A stretch of 64,000 bases of DNA, from NCBI GenBank assembly GCA_947579605.1, contig OX388318.1, positions 12,090,001 through 12,154,000 on the forward strand, written 5' to 3'. The stretch is from Athripsodes cinereus (Eukaryota; Arthropoda; Insecta; Trichoptera; Leptoceridae). Of the stretch, positions 54,341-64,000 are shown piece by piece. How positions within the stretch are numbered: the stretch's first letter is position 1; each line of letters opens with the position of its first letter. Both the position numbers and the translations under genes were made by a program. The notes under the pieces were generated by a model. It was not told where the DNA came from. It did no database searches and saw only the letters and a list, made by a program, of their open reading frames with translations.

Positions 54341-55140
54341 TTAAGAAAGTGGAAGGCCTATGCCCTTAAGTTGATTCTACTTCTCTTCTTCAGAACAAGA
54401 GTAGAAGATACTCTACATAAATATTCTTCTTCTCCCTCTTTCACCTTGTCGAAAGGGTAGGATGAAAACAAGTATTTTCCATTCTTCAAAACAATTCTAC
54501 ATTGATTGAGAAATATTTTGTGTTTTAAACATTTTATGAACGACAAACTTGCATCCTTGTGGCCTTTAGCGTCTTTTGATTCAGGGTTCCTCAATTCAAA
54601 ATTAATATATTGATTTAATTATATACCAACAGTTTTTACCAAATACAATCTTTAGCAGTATTTTTATTAGAATAATAAATTATATTGTGTCAAAGTGAAA
54701 TTCAAAAGCATTTTTTTGCTTCATCAAGGTATACCGCATGACTTCATCAAATTTAAATTAATAATAAAATGCTTAGAAATACCTATTTTATTGACAACAG
54801 CTCATGGTTTTTTTTAATATTGCAGGAAATAAATATGAATTTACTTTTATTTTATTTAAAATACTTAATCTATGACAATATGATAATAAATAAACAAGGT
54901 TCACTCGACTAAGCTAATAAGTAAATTGTACACGATCTAACTTATCGAAATAACTTCTTAAACATCATATTAAGAATGTATTTCAAGGAAGTTTGTGTGA
55001 ATACGTGCATTTCACATTTGTGCTTCCTTTGGCTACCCTCTCGTGGAAGATAAAACCATGATATTTCTACCTGCAGAGTTGATGTCATGTTTAAAAAGTA
55101 GATTTTGAGATAAAAGAATTGAAACAATTGTTAGGTAAAT
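54341..55140. other. Unassigned minus frame, otherwise no gene
   Basis: A 78-codon minus frame at 54358-54594 (starting at TTG, not ATG) has a protein-like composition (NQCRIVLKNGKYLFSSYPFD), but no similarity or splice context I can recognise. The rest is AT-rich. Confidence 0.35.
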
Positions 55141-55147
55141 ACATTGA

Positions 55148-55220
55148 AGACAAAAATAGTGGCGTGCGATTGAAGAGGCTTTTATCCAGTAGAAGATGGA
55201 TACGGGCTGAAGAAGATAGA
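55148..55220 (+). pseudogene. Possible LINE RT C-terminal end
   Basis: The frame reads IEEAFIQ, then a stop, then KMDTG, another stop and RR. This matches the EAFIQQ-x-MDTG ending found at many insect LINE RT C-termini. It is very short and the call is tentative. Confidence 0.35.
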
Positions 55221-56930
55221 TTGAAAATGTATACTAGTAAAAATCATGATCAAGGTTGTCGTTAAGTGTTTGCAAAAGCTTTCACATTGCAAGTTTCATA
55301 CATTATAACGACGTGTAAACACGTGCTTCAATGAACGTGGCTTAATTTACATGTTACATATTATACTAAAAACAACGACCAAATTATTCAATAAACTTCA
55401 ATTTAACATTGTTTTTAGGGTTATTAAACTAAAGTTTATATTATGTCTGGTGTTTATGAATATTTATAATGAAAAAAATGTTTAGTTTTATTATGATTCT
55501 AGAACATTTGTTTTTAATCATGATTAAATATAGCCACAAATTATGAAATTTGATCGAGTGGTCTTAAGCACAGCTTGGCGGCCAATATTAATATAAATAA
55601 TGGCCGAAACATGTGTTATTATTGTGTGTTTTAGTGGTGAAATAAATACATTTATTTTTCTATCGACGATAATCAAGCGATTTTACAAATTTATTTGAAA
55701 ATTATGCATGTGGAAAATAAACAGCCTCTTAGCACGATTGTGAGTTGAAAAGTATCCAGAGTACATACCTTATTATTACCTCCAACAAAATATTCATTAA
55801 AGTTTTTTAAAATATTCAAACCAATTATTTTATTATAGGTTTCGCTTTGGCCAGTTTTAAATTTCATATAATTAAAGTGACTCACTTTTTTCGTGTGTTT
55901 TACCTTTTTTGCTTAGATAAATTAGCACGAACCATGCAAGTTTGTGAAAGAATTGCTGGCGGCGGCGTCTCTTAAAATAATATATTTTCATAGTAACTTC
56001 AACCGCCCTTGAAGGGGTAAAGACTCCCTGTTTTAATTATATCTATTGCACATTATATCGCACCTTTAATAATAAATTATAATGTTTTGGAAACCAACCA
56101 ATTAAGTATCCTAAAGAGTTAGACGATCATTTAACATGCACTAAATTCAGAATGTGTCACATATTTTTTTTTTCGTGAATAAGTTTGATGCACTCTCACC
56201 TTACAATTCATATCTTGTTTTTTTCTTTGAGCAGTTTGTCATTTCTCCCGAAATAACAATAGCAACTACTTCAAAGAAGGTCTCTCTGTCTGTACCTTCC
56301 ATATCTCTAATATAATCTCAAATACCATTTAAGATTTAATGTGTGTACATATTTCACTGTTAGTCATATATTATGCGATAAGTACAAAATTACGTATTAC
56401 ATAATAAATTCAAATATAAAATATCTAAGGTTTATCTAACAAGTATATTTGATCAAATAATTACAATATTAAAATTACTCAATGAATTTGAATAAATGTG
56501 TAGGTACGTATATACCTATTGCATATTCGTTTAATTATTTTTCCTTTACTAAAATACTTACATATGTAAATAAAAATAAAATAAGTGATTTATTTTACAA
56601 TATATACCCAATCTTACTGCTTTTCCTATAAATGGAACAGTAAGAACACTCATTGCGTGAAATAACATATTTTATATGACAAATAGATCATCATAGAAGT
56701 AACGTAAAAAAATCATTTAAGAGTTGTGAAATTCCTCACCGTTTAATATGCGAGTATGATATGAAATATTTGCCCAACAATAATTAATGTCATAATAAAT
56801 AAAACAATGCACCTACATAATATTAGGACTAACAAAATACCTGAAAATTATAATCATTTATAAATATCTAATTCTTGAATCGAAATTCCATCCAATAATT
56901 CAGTGATCGAATCTTATGTAGTTTCACTGA
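55221..56930. other. No gene seen
   Basis: AT-rich stretch; the 64-codon minus frame at 55691-55885 shows no similarity. Confidence 0.5.
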
Positions 56931-56933
56931 CGC

Positions 56934-57345
56934 TAAAATCAATAATAATAATAATAGTGCCTATAGTGTTGTTTGTGAATGGTTTAATACCTAAGAGTCT
57001 GTCAAGCAATCTCAGAAAACTGGGAGTAGATGACAGGCTCAAATACAGCATGCAGAAGGCCGTACTTCTATCGTCCACCAGGATAGTAAGAAGGTTTTTG
57101 TCCCTGTAGCTCTGTTAGTGATCTTCCATGATTGTACCTACTATTTTCATAGAACATCATGGAAGAATCAACTCGAATAATGTTGGGGTTCTACATTTTG
57201 AATATAAATTTATTTTAATATTTTATGGTTTTTGTTATTTAATGTTATATTTAAATTTTATTGCTAATCTTATTTTGTGTTCAAACTGTAGAATCTAATA
57301 TTGTTTTGTTAAATAAATGAGATATGAAATAATAATAATAAATTA
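56934..57345 (+). pseudogene. LINE RT C-terminal fragment with 3' region and (AAT)n tail
   Basis: The plus frame ending at 57109 reads VPIVLFVNGLIPKSLSSNLR then KLGVDDRLKYSMQKAVLLSS and TRIVRRFLSL. This is the IPKxL...L...MQKAVLL.TxRIxRxxL ending of a LINE reverse transcriptase, different from the RW-GH-type tails elsewhere in the window. About 230 bp of non-coding sequence follows, ending in an (AAT)n tail near 57330-57345. An (AAT)n run also precedes it (56940-56955). The catalytic domain is absent. Confidence 0.8.
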
Positions 57346-58240
57346 TAAACGGAGAGTATTTTAAAGCGCCATATTTGTGGCATAGCACCTCAAGGACGCT
57401 GTACATGATAGTGTTTTATCTTCAACAAAGTTGTCTGTGTCAAGAAATAATCATACCTATATCTATTTATATTTTACTTACTATGAAGAAGCTAGGGCAT
57501 TTCTTTAAATTAATTACAAATCCGGACTCATCTTATTTATTTGATTTATTTATGTAAAGAAAAAAAATTAAAACACGTGTGTTATGGCAATACTATGCAT
57601 AGTACTAATTATTTTTATGGTAGTTTAAATAAATATATCAAATTCCAATTATTCACACGGCTTCCTTAATTAAAAACAGGTTACCTCTTCTATCTGATTA
57701 GTATTTAAATTTATTACTAATTTAAAAAAAACTAATTTACTTCGTTTTTGTTGTTTTTTTTTTCTAAAACTCGTAAATTAAACAGCTTTTTAAGTATGTC
57801 AAATCAATCGGACTTTTATTTTTTTATTATTTAACGGAGGTTTTGATTGGATAAAAGAGGCTTATAATATATCATTCATTAATTGCGAAGAAAGTCACGA
57901 AATTAATGTTTATATGTTAATTCATAGTTTTTTTTCTTATCATTGCTCTTTTATATTAAAAGTATTTTAATTTTCTCACCAAATTAGGCACATTTTAAGA
58001 ATCAAGTAGAAACTGCAAGAATTGTTTTTTTAGCATGTCTTAATTAAAAAAATCAAGATATTCTTCGTTTCTACTACCTATAGGTATAAACATTTCTATC
58101 TATTTATCTCCTCATATTATCATGCCCATTTGAGATAAGCAAAGATTACCTAATGCTAAAAACATACATATTCTTATATTTTTTTATCGCTCATACCATT
58201 TCATCTCATATTCACTTTGTATCAATCTTTCATTCATTTT
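57346..58240. other. No gene seen
   Basis: AT-rich with T homopolymers; no supported feature. Confidence 0.5.
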
Positions 58241-58242
58241 TT

Positions 58243-58349
58243 TTTAAAGATATGTCTGGGTTTTGTAATAAATCCAAATACAACCTTATACACCTTTCAC
58301 ACTAATCTAAAAGCTTGTGCCGTGAAAGGGGAGTTTGCCGGCACCTGAC
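58243..58349 (-). mobile_element. SINE-A, body only
   Basis: On the minus strand 'aggtgccggcaaactcccct', 'ttcacggcacaagctttt', 'gtataaggttgtatttggat' and 'aaaacccagacat' match the body of SINE-A. The tRNA-like head with the A and B boxes is missing, so the copy is 5'-truncated. Confidence 0.75.
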
Positions 58350-59150
58350 CACTTACTTCAATACTCATATATGGAACAATACAGTTTGTTTTCACAACAC
58401 TATACAATCATGGAACATAACTCTAAAATAGTCTAAGCGATTCATGTCAATAGTTGAGCCGTCTCTTTACAAGACTATCGTAAGAATAGTGTATTACAAA
58501 AGGGTTTTCCACACATCTAATGAGTAACAAATATCGACTATGCATATTAGGTATATATTTTGTTTACATTACACCAATATGTACCAAATTTCCAACTAAG
58601 CTATAAATTCACTTCATATACTCGTATCTAATAAGAATGCATTTCATTCACTCTATGAGAAAAATATACGAAGGTGCCTACGTTTAAATATTGATATTAT
58701 GTATTTGATTTACTTACAAGAGATAGATAAGTTATATTCTATGTATTTTACAAATTAATTAAAATAATAATATTGCTTTCGTTATGTTTGTTTGTTTATT
58801 TGCGTGTCACAGTTCAAACTAATTCGCTACCTGTTGTGTCAAAGCAGCGGGTGATTCTGTGCGAACACAAATACTAATAATAGGCATAATTTATTCGAAA
58901 CCGGTTTAGGAAACACAAATAGGTATATCACCTACTATACTTTAGACATTTAATTACCGCTAACAATTTAACATTAAAGACTCACCTATAATCAAACATT
59001 TCAAAAGGGATACTTTTTTCTAAGCAAAAAAAACTGTTTTTTTTGTATCTGTGTATAAAACTATGATACAGTGAGTTCATCCTTAAAAAGCTTATTATCT
59101 CTGTGCAACTCTTAACTATCTGCAGTATGATTTAGGATACTTTGAAAACA
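58350..59150. other. No gene seen
   Basis: AT-rich spacer. Confidence 0.5.
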
Positions 59151-59151
59151 G

Positions 59152-59355
59152 CGCAAGATGAGAGGCAAACAGACTGGAAAGACTGGTGTAGGGTGAAGGA
59201 GAAAAGGAAATGATCACACAGAACATTCTAGCATTTTACACGGAGCTCGTGGCAGAGAGTCATACTTTATGGCGACAGATGGTACCTACATAATATTGAA
59301 GAATGAGGCATGACGTTCACGATCTTTAGAACTTCGGGATTGACGGGGATGAAAG
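59152..59355 (+). pseudogene. Possible LINE 3' remnant
   Basis: 59152-59215 reads DERQTDWKDWCRVKEKRK and a stop. A little downstream, TELVAESHTLWRQMV resembles the RLVAES-x-x-WRxMV ending of insect LINE reverse transcriptases. Stops and frame changes separate the parts. Confidence 0.4.
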
Positions 59356-62300
59356 GTTTAAGCATTGGTATTAAAAAAAAAATGACGTTAATCAAGAATA
59401 AAATCGGAACATTCTCATACCTAATGCTCTTTTTCCCACTAAAAGCCCAATATTATTATAAGTAACTTGTTAAGAAGTTTTATTATGAATTTTATGAATC
59501 TTTTTTAAAAGTAATTATAATTAAAAAAACACAGAGAGTAAATATTGGTAGGAGTTTTGTAGGCTTCGTGATATTCACTTCGGGAGCTTTAAACATGAGT
59601 CTAATTATAAAGCAGATAAGATAACGAGGGATTCTGCTCGAAACTTATATTCCGGGACCCCACGTCGTCGTCGCTGGTCTTTATCTTCCGAAACACGCGA
59701 ATCAATAACTTAAATTTACACCTCAAGTAAAATGAATTCATTTACCAAAATAAATTTATCTTCGAGCGAAGATATAAATTACAGTCACAAACTTTGTTTG
59801 AATACACAAATGAAGCAAATTATCTGATAAAAGTCTTTGTGAAGCTTCCTTTTTAACACCGGCTTTCTTTCTAAAAAGGAAATGAGAACAGTAGGTGAGT
59901 AAGTACATACGCGCTTACTTATACAGTACCTTACTTACATAGTACCTTACTTACTTACTTACATATTTCTTTTATAAAGATAAAAGAAAAGTATAAAATA
60001 AATTGAATGTTTACGAAAAAGATTTAATAATTTTAACTACATAAATAGGAATATTATTATTTTTCATTTATTGTTTTTATTTTGTTTCAGGTGAGTGGAT
60101 TTCTTATTCAATTTGATAAAATCTTAGGATGGACTGACGAAAATAAATAATGTGTTTCACCCTGCAGTATTCACCAGGTAAAATATGTAAGAATATGTAA
60201 AACGGAAAATATAAAGATATAAAACCGAAGTGCAAGGCGATCTATAAAATATTGTTTGTTTATTCTGAAAGCTGAAAACAAATCTTTTCGCTGCAAGCTT
60301 CGGACGATAGACATATGATTTGGCATCTTTGAGGTCATGTTATGAGTAAATGATATTTTACAAATTGTCCATGGACGATCAGTTTATCAAAGAACTTTAC
60401 TTCAAAAATATTAGATATTTCATTCTCATGTAATACCACTGTAGATTTTGGATAGATGGATGTTGCCAGACTTCTGCAATACCCGAGTGCTCCGTGGTGT
60501 GAATGTACATTCCAGCGTAATGAGTTCATGGACATAAATCTTTGAATTAAATACAACATGTCATTTCAACCTGAATTTTGTCAAGGGCACCCCTTCAGGC
60601 GAACCTTGAGCCCTTCCATAGAAAGAATTTGCAAGAATGGACGATATGGGAACTAATATTTCTATAACATCCATGGGTGAGAGAGGGTGACACCTTTAAT
60701 GTGTGAAGATTCGTACCACTCTTAAATTCAATTCTTTCACATTTGAGATACGACCTTATTCCACTTTCCATAATCATAATATGTCTTGTAATAAGTGATC
60801 AATGGTCATTTATAGTATTCTGAGTTTTGACTTTCTTTAACTCTTTATAAGGAGGAGTAATGTATAAAACTATTCAAACAAGTGCTATTTAAGTTCAGCC
60901 AGGAGTGTTGGGTACTGTAATTATAACCTATTGGAGAAAAGTCTTAGCCTTGAAGGAAAGTATTAGTTTTGAAAACCGTTAAAGGGGAAACAAGGAAAAG
61001 TGTAAAAGTTATTTATATTTATATACGAGTGCATGCAATCAGTAAAACTAGATGTTTCAGGATGCGCCCCCATTATTCAAAAAACTCGTCCAATATACTC
61101 ATAATAGGTATGTAGGTACTTACACTAAGGCAGTTATAATATAATGATTGTTTATTTTTCTTCAGAGGAGGACTACAGTCTAATATGAAATATTATGCAC
61201 TTTTCTTTGATATATTCAACATGACAAGGTGTATATTATTTAGAATATGTATTTGAGAGGGAGCTCTTAGTTAACTCTTAATGTTGGTAGATGTTTTTAG
61301 TAACAAAACATATGCATTATTCTAGTAGGACCTACATACATTTGCTTATTGTCCTCTATCTACCCATTATTAATTATAATATTGTTTATTTATTAGGTGT
61401 ATTGCTACATTGTACCTATATACATTTATACATGATGGGGTGCGAATAGAAATAGTATTATTTGTTGAAACGTATAGTTACTCTCTTATTGTGTCATTTC
61501 ATTTACTATCGAGTTTATAAAGTTATAACAAGTCAACCCAACTATTTTAAGTACACAAAATCTTATTTATTTTGCTTTTGTTGAACTTAATTTTATTTCA
61601 TGTGCTTCAGTTTAAAGTTTATTGGATTATTTTTCGTATTATTCGATCCTGGTTACACTTGATTTAATGTTGCACTGTTACAATCATAATTATGTTATAC
61701 TAAACAAATAAAAGCAGAATGTTTTCTCAAATGAATAGAAAAATGGTTGATTCTTGGTTAAAAACAGTAAAAAAATACATTAAATTTCAATAAAATACAA
61801 CAATACGACACTTTAATATTGTCCAATAATAAAATATTAACCAAGTAACTATGTATTTTAATATTTTTTTCGAACATTTTAAATACTTTATTATCTTTTA
61901 TAACATTTTCGAAAAAGCAATGATTTACCAAAGACATGTTATTAGAACTTAGACTGTGCACTTTTGACCAAAATACAAGCAAAGATATGAAAAATAAAGC
62001 GTATCACGTGAGATAGTAACTCTTAAAATGATTTCTCATTCAAACGAAGTTATCAGTTTATTTTAACCCCAAGCAATGCCGGATTATAAAAGTTAGTTTT
62101 TATAACATTTTGAACCAAATATTTGCCTTTCTTGTACGTAATGATACAAATATAAAAAATAAGGAAAATTGCGGCCATACCGTTTCACGATTGATACAAA
62201 AAATATCGAATCGTTCAAACATCACAGCACAACTTTATTGATACAAAACTATTGAAGTTATAATATCTAATTATGTGTAAATAATAATTATTTTCACATG

Positions 62301-62855
62301 GTAGCAGCACCAGTTATGTATTATTATTATTAGGTAGTCTATTAACGTTCATATCGCTCAGTAGGTAATCTATTTCCGACATCACAACATAATATTATTT
62401 GTCAAGTCCCAGTAAACACAAACATCTTATTAGTCATAAGAGATGAGAGTATTTATCTTAATAATAACCTGAGTATAACAAACTATTATAGGAACGAACA
62501 TACAAAACAGGAACAGTCATCTCAAGTAATGAAATGTGTTCTAATGTATGGATGTATGTATGAAGTAAGTAACTAGTAATTTGAGTTAGTTCTAAAAATC
62601 GCACCTCTACAATAAATTCACTATCTGTATATTGATTGTATTTGATATTGGCAGGTATTTATGAGTGGATGAAGTATTTATGAAGTGGATGATTCAGATC
62701 ACACCGAAAAGCGAGAGGTTCTGAAGGTAGAAATAGGTCGTTTCGGTGTAGATTCCATGGTCAACTCTATGTTGCACTCTCAGGAGGCTTGAACTAAGGA
62801 GGCATGCTGCATGTTAACTAAATAAATATGTCTTGAATTTTTTTAATAAAGCCTA
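59356..62855. other. No gene; family R fragment at 60.43-60.52 kb
   Basis: The stretch is AT-rich with (TTAC)n at 59926-59960. 60430-60520 ('gtagattttggatagatgga', 'cagacttctgcaatacccga') is a diverged copy of the repeat at 63.03 kb. Frames at 60335-60777 and 61758-61982 show no similarity. Confidence 0.5.
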
Positions 62856-62859
62856 GTAC

Positions 62860-63130
62860 CAGATCCAAAATAAGAACTGCCTGGATTTACACTTCCCAAG
62901 AAAATATGTTGTTTGCTTCTCTCGTATAGAGGTACATCGAAGGAGTTCAGTCAAAAGATTTCACACGGAGGTTTTGGCCGGCCAGCCCTTCAGGCTGCCC
63001 ACTATGGCGCCTCCGTTGTGGACAAGATTTGTTAAGTGTAGAATTTCGGATAAATGGAAGTCCTCAGACTTCTGCGCTATCCGGGTGGTCGGTGGGTCCT
63101 TCAATGTAATTCCCAAGAAAATACCTATAT
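62860..63130 (+). repeat. Dispersed repeat family R, longest copy
   Basis: 63030-63125 ('gtagaatttcggataaatgg', 'ctcagacttctgcgctatcc', 'gggtggtcggtggg', 'aattcccaagaaaat') is matched at 60.43 and 7.30 kb. 'ttcccaagaaaatat' recurs at 62.89 kb, so the family is at least partly duplicated here. 62974-63020 is comparatively rich in G and C. Type unknown. Confidence 0.5.
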
Positions 63131-63184
63131 GGTGTACAATAAATCGTATAAGATGTAACTAAGGCTGTATCGCTTCTAACTTAC

Positions 63185-63355
63185 AATATCTACCAATGGG
63201 GATGGATTGATTCACCCGTAGGTACACTTGGAATGACACAAACTATCGACCATCTGATAAACGACTGTCCCACATACAGGACGACGCGATCCAATGGCTG
63301 TGCAATTTGGAAGTCAAGTTGTAAGCGACCATAAAAAGAATAAATGAATCAGAAT
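63185..63355 (+). pseudogene. Possible LINE pol C-terminal remnant
   Basis: The frame reads TQTIDHLINDCPTYRTTRSN, which resembles the Cys/His-bearing ExxxHLLxxCPxxxxxR segment near the C-terminus of LINE pol proteins that carry RNase H or a similar tail. The preceding residues are degraded. It ends in an AATAAATGAATCAG-type A/T-rich tail. Confidence 0.55.
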
Positions 63356-63945
63356 CAAATTTGCATTCAATTGAGAGATCGAGTATTTTACATAAAAAAA
63401 ATTTATTCCGATCTAAACCAGGTAATTACATTAGTTGGTATCATAATATTATAAGATGGGTTCTTTTACATTTAGTTACATGAATAAATGATGTGTACGC
63501 AATAGCTCACTGTTAACAAACTATATACCTAATTTATTTTCTACCAATAATGATCATCATAATTAACAATCATTGAACAAAAATAATCGTATACATACCC
63601 ATTTATTTATTTGTAAGTTAAGTTGCCGTTAGTGTCGTTAAGGACAGAATAATCATCGATTAAATTTTTCTTTCGATTTCGAAAGGTGTGTAGAATTGAT
63701 TTACTTTGCTAGAGAAAAGTTCGGTTTATAACAATTTTATTATTTTAAATAATTTCAAATATTAAAAAAAGCAAATTGATTTTATCTTTTATTTGGTCAA
63801 ATTGGTTAGAAATTTAATGGGCTCTCTATCCAGCCAAAATATGATATGAGGGAATTTATAAATAAAAAATATGACTTTTACCTGAGAACAGTTGTTTTTG
63901 AAATCTTTATAGGATTTGATATAAAAGTATCGTTTTAGAATAAAT
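63356..63945. other. No gene seen
   Basis: AT-rich spacer. Confidence 0.5.
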
Positions 63946-64000
63946 GATTGAAACAAGTGTTTTGTTATACCTACTAACTATAGATTAGAAAAACGCGAGA
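63946..64000 (+). mobile_element. Start of a MITE of the 30.66-kb family, cut by window end
   Basis: 'tgattgaaacaagtgttttg' and 'actatagattag' followed by 'acgcgaga' match the left arm of the foldback family. The rest would lie beyond 64000. Confidence 0.6.

Noticed and set aside
54358..54594. A minus frame of 78 codons that could be an exon
   Set aside because: It starts with TTG, not ATG, and has no recognised domain. Isolated in AT-rich DNA.

Overview
This 64 kb window looks like non-coding, transposon-rich DNA from an arthropod nuclear genome, most likely an insect. It is strongly AT-rich and dotted with short TAGGTACCTA-type runs and microsatellites. Long open frames are almost absent. 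Every frame I can recognise belongs to a mobile element: non-LTR retrotransposons (LINEs) with endonuclease and reverse transcriptase, plus one DNA transposon. I see no host gene exon I can defend, no rRNA, no functional tRNA and no CRISPR array. The window could be intergenic or lie inside a large intron. The species cannot be named from the sequence alone.

Three larger elements stand out. (1) 16330-19145 (minus) is a 5'-truncated RTE-like LINE with one uninterrupted 918-codon frame (APE endonuclease, reverse transcriptase, C-terminal tail). A 12-bp unit is repeated about three times at its 5' junction. (2) 43832-46502 is an apparently complete DNA transposon: perfect 30-bp terminal inverted repeats, further subterminal inverted repeats, and an uninterrupted 580-codon minus-strand frame with a DDE/DDD-like residue pattern. 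I cannot name its superfamily securely. (3) about 48510-51680 (minus) is an I/Jockey-like LINE with a zinc-knuckle ORF1 overlapping an endonuclease-RT ORF2; ORF2 is broken by two frameshifts and lost after RT motif A.

The rest is a graveyard of small pieces. At least a dozen LINE 3' ends code for recognisable RT C-terminal tails (3.7, 6.1, 8.8, 11.3, 11.6, 12.3, 13.1, 21.5, 23.4, 28.6, 36.4, 38.1, 42.1, 42.5, 57.0 and 63.2 kb). SINE-A is tRNA-derived (7.4, 37.2, 58.3 kb). SINE-B is about 240 bp and its 3' tail resembles a LINE tail (14.4, 29.4, 34.9, 39.1, 40.8, 43.0 kb). There are also several foldback/MITE families (10.2, 19.5, 21.0, 24.4, 30.7, 34.3, 47.0 kb and partial copies), a large tandem array (10.57-11.10 kb), a smaller one (9.78-10.0 kb) and a local duplication (26.74-27.13 kb).

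The elements interact in visible ways: MITEs sit inside SINEs, a LINE tail with a 12-bp target duplication sits inside a SINE, and the SINE-B tail mimics the 3' end of the LINE-B family, which suggests a LINE/SINE partnership. Long stretches, especially 1-3.7, 15-16.3, 31.5-34.2, 52.5-56.9 and 59.4-62.8 kb, hold no gene I can see.
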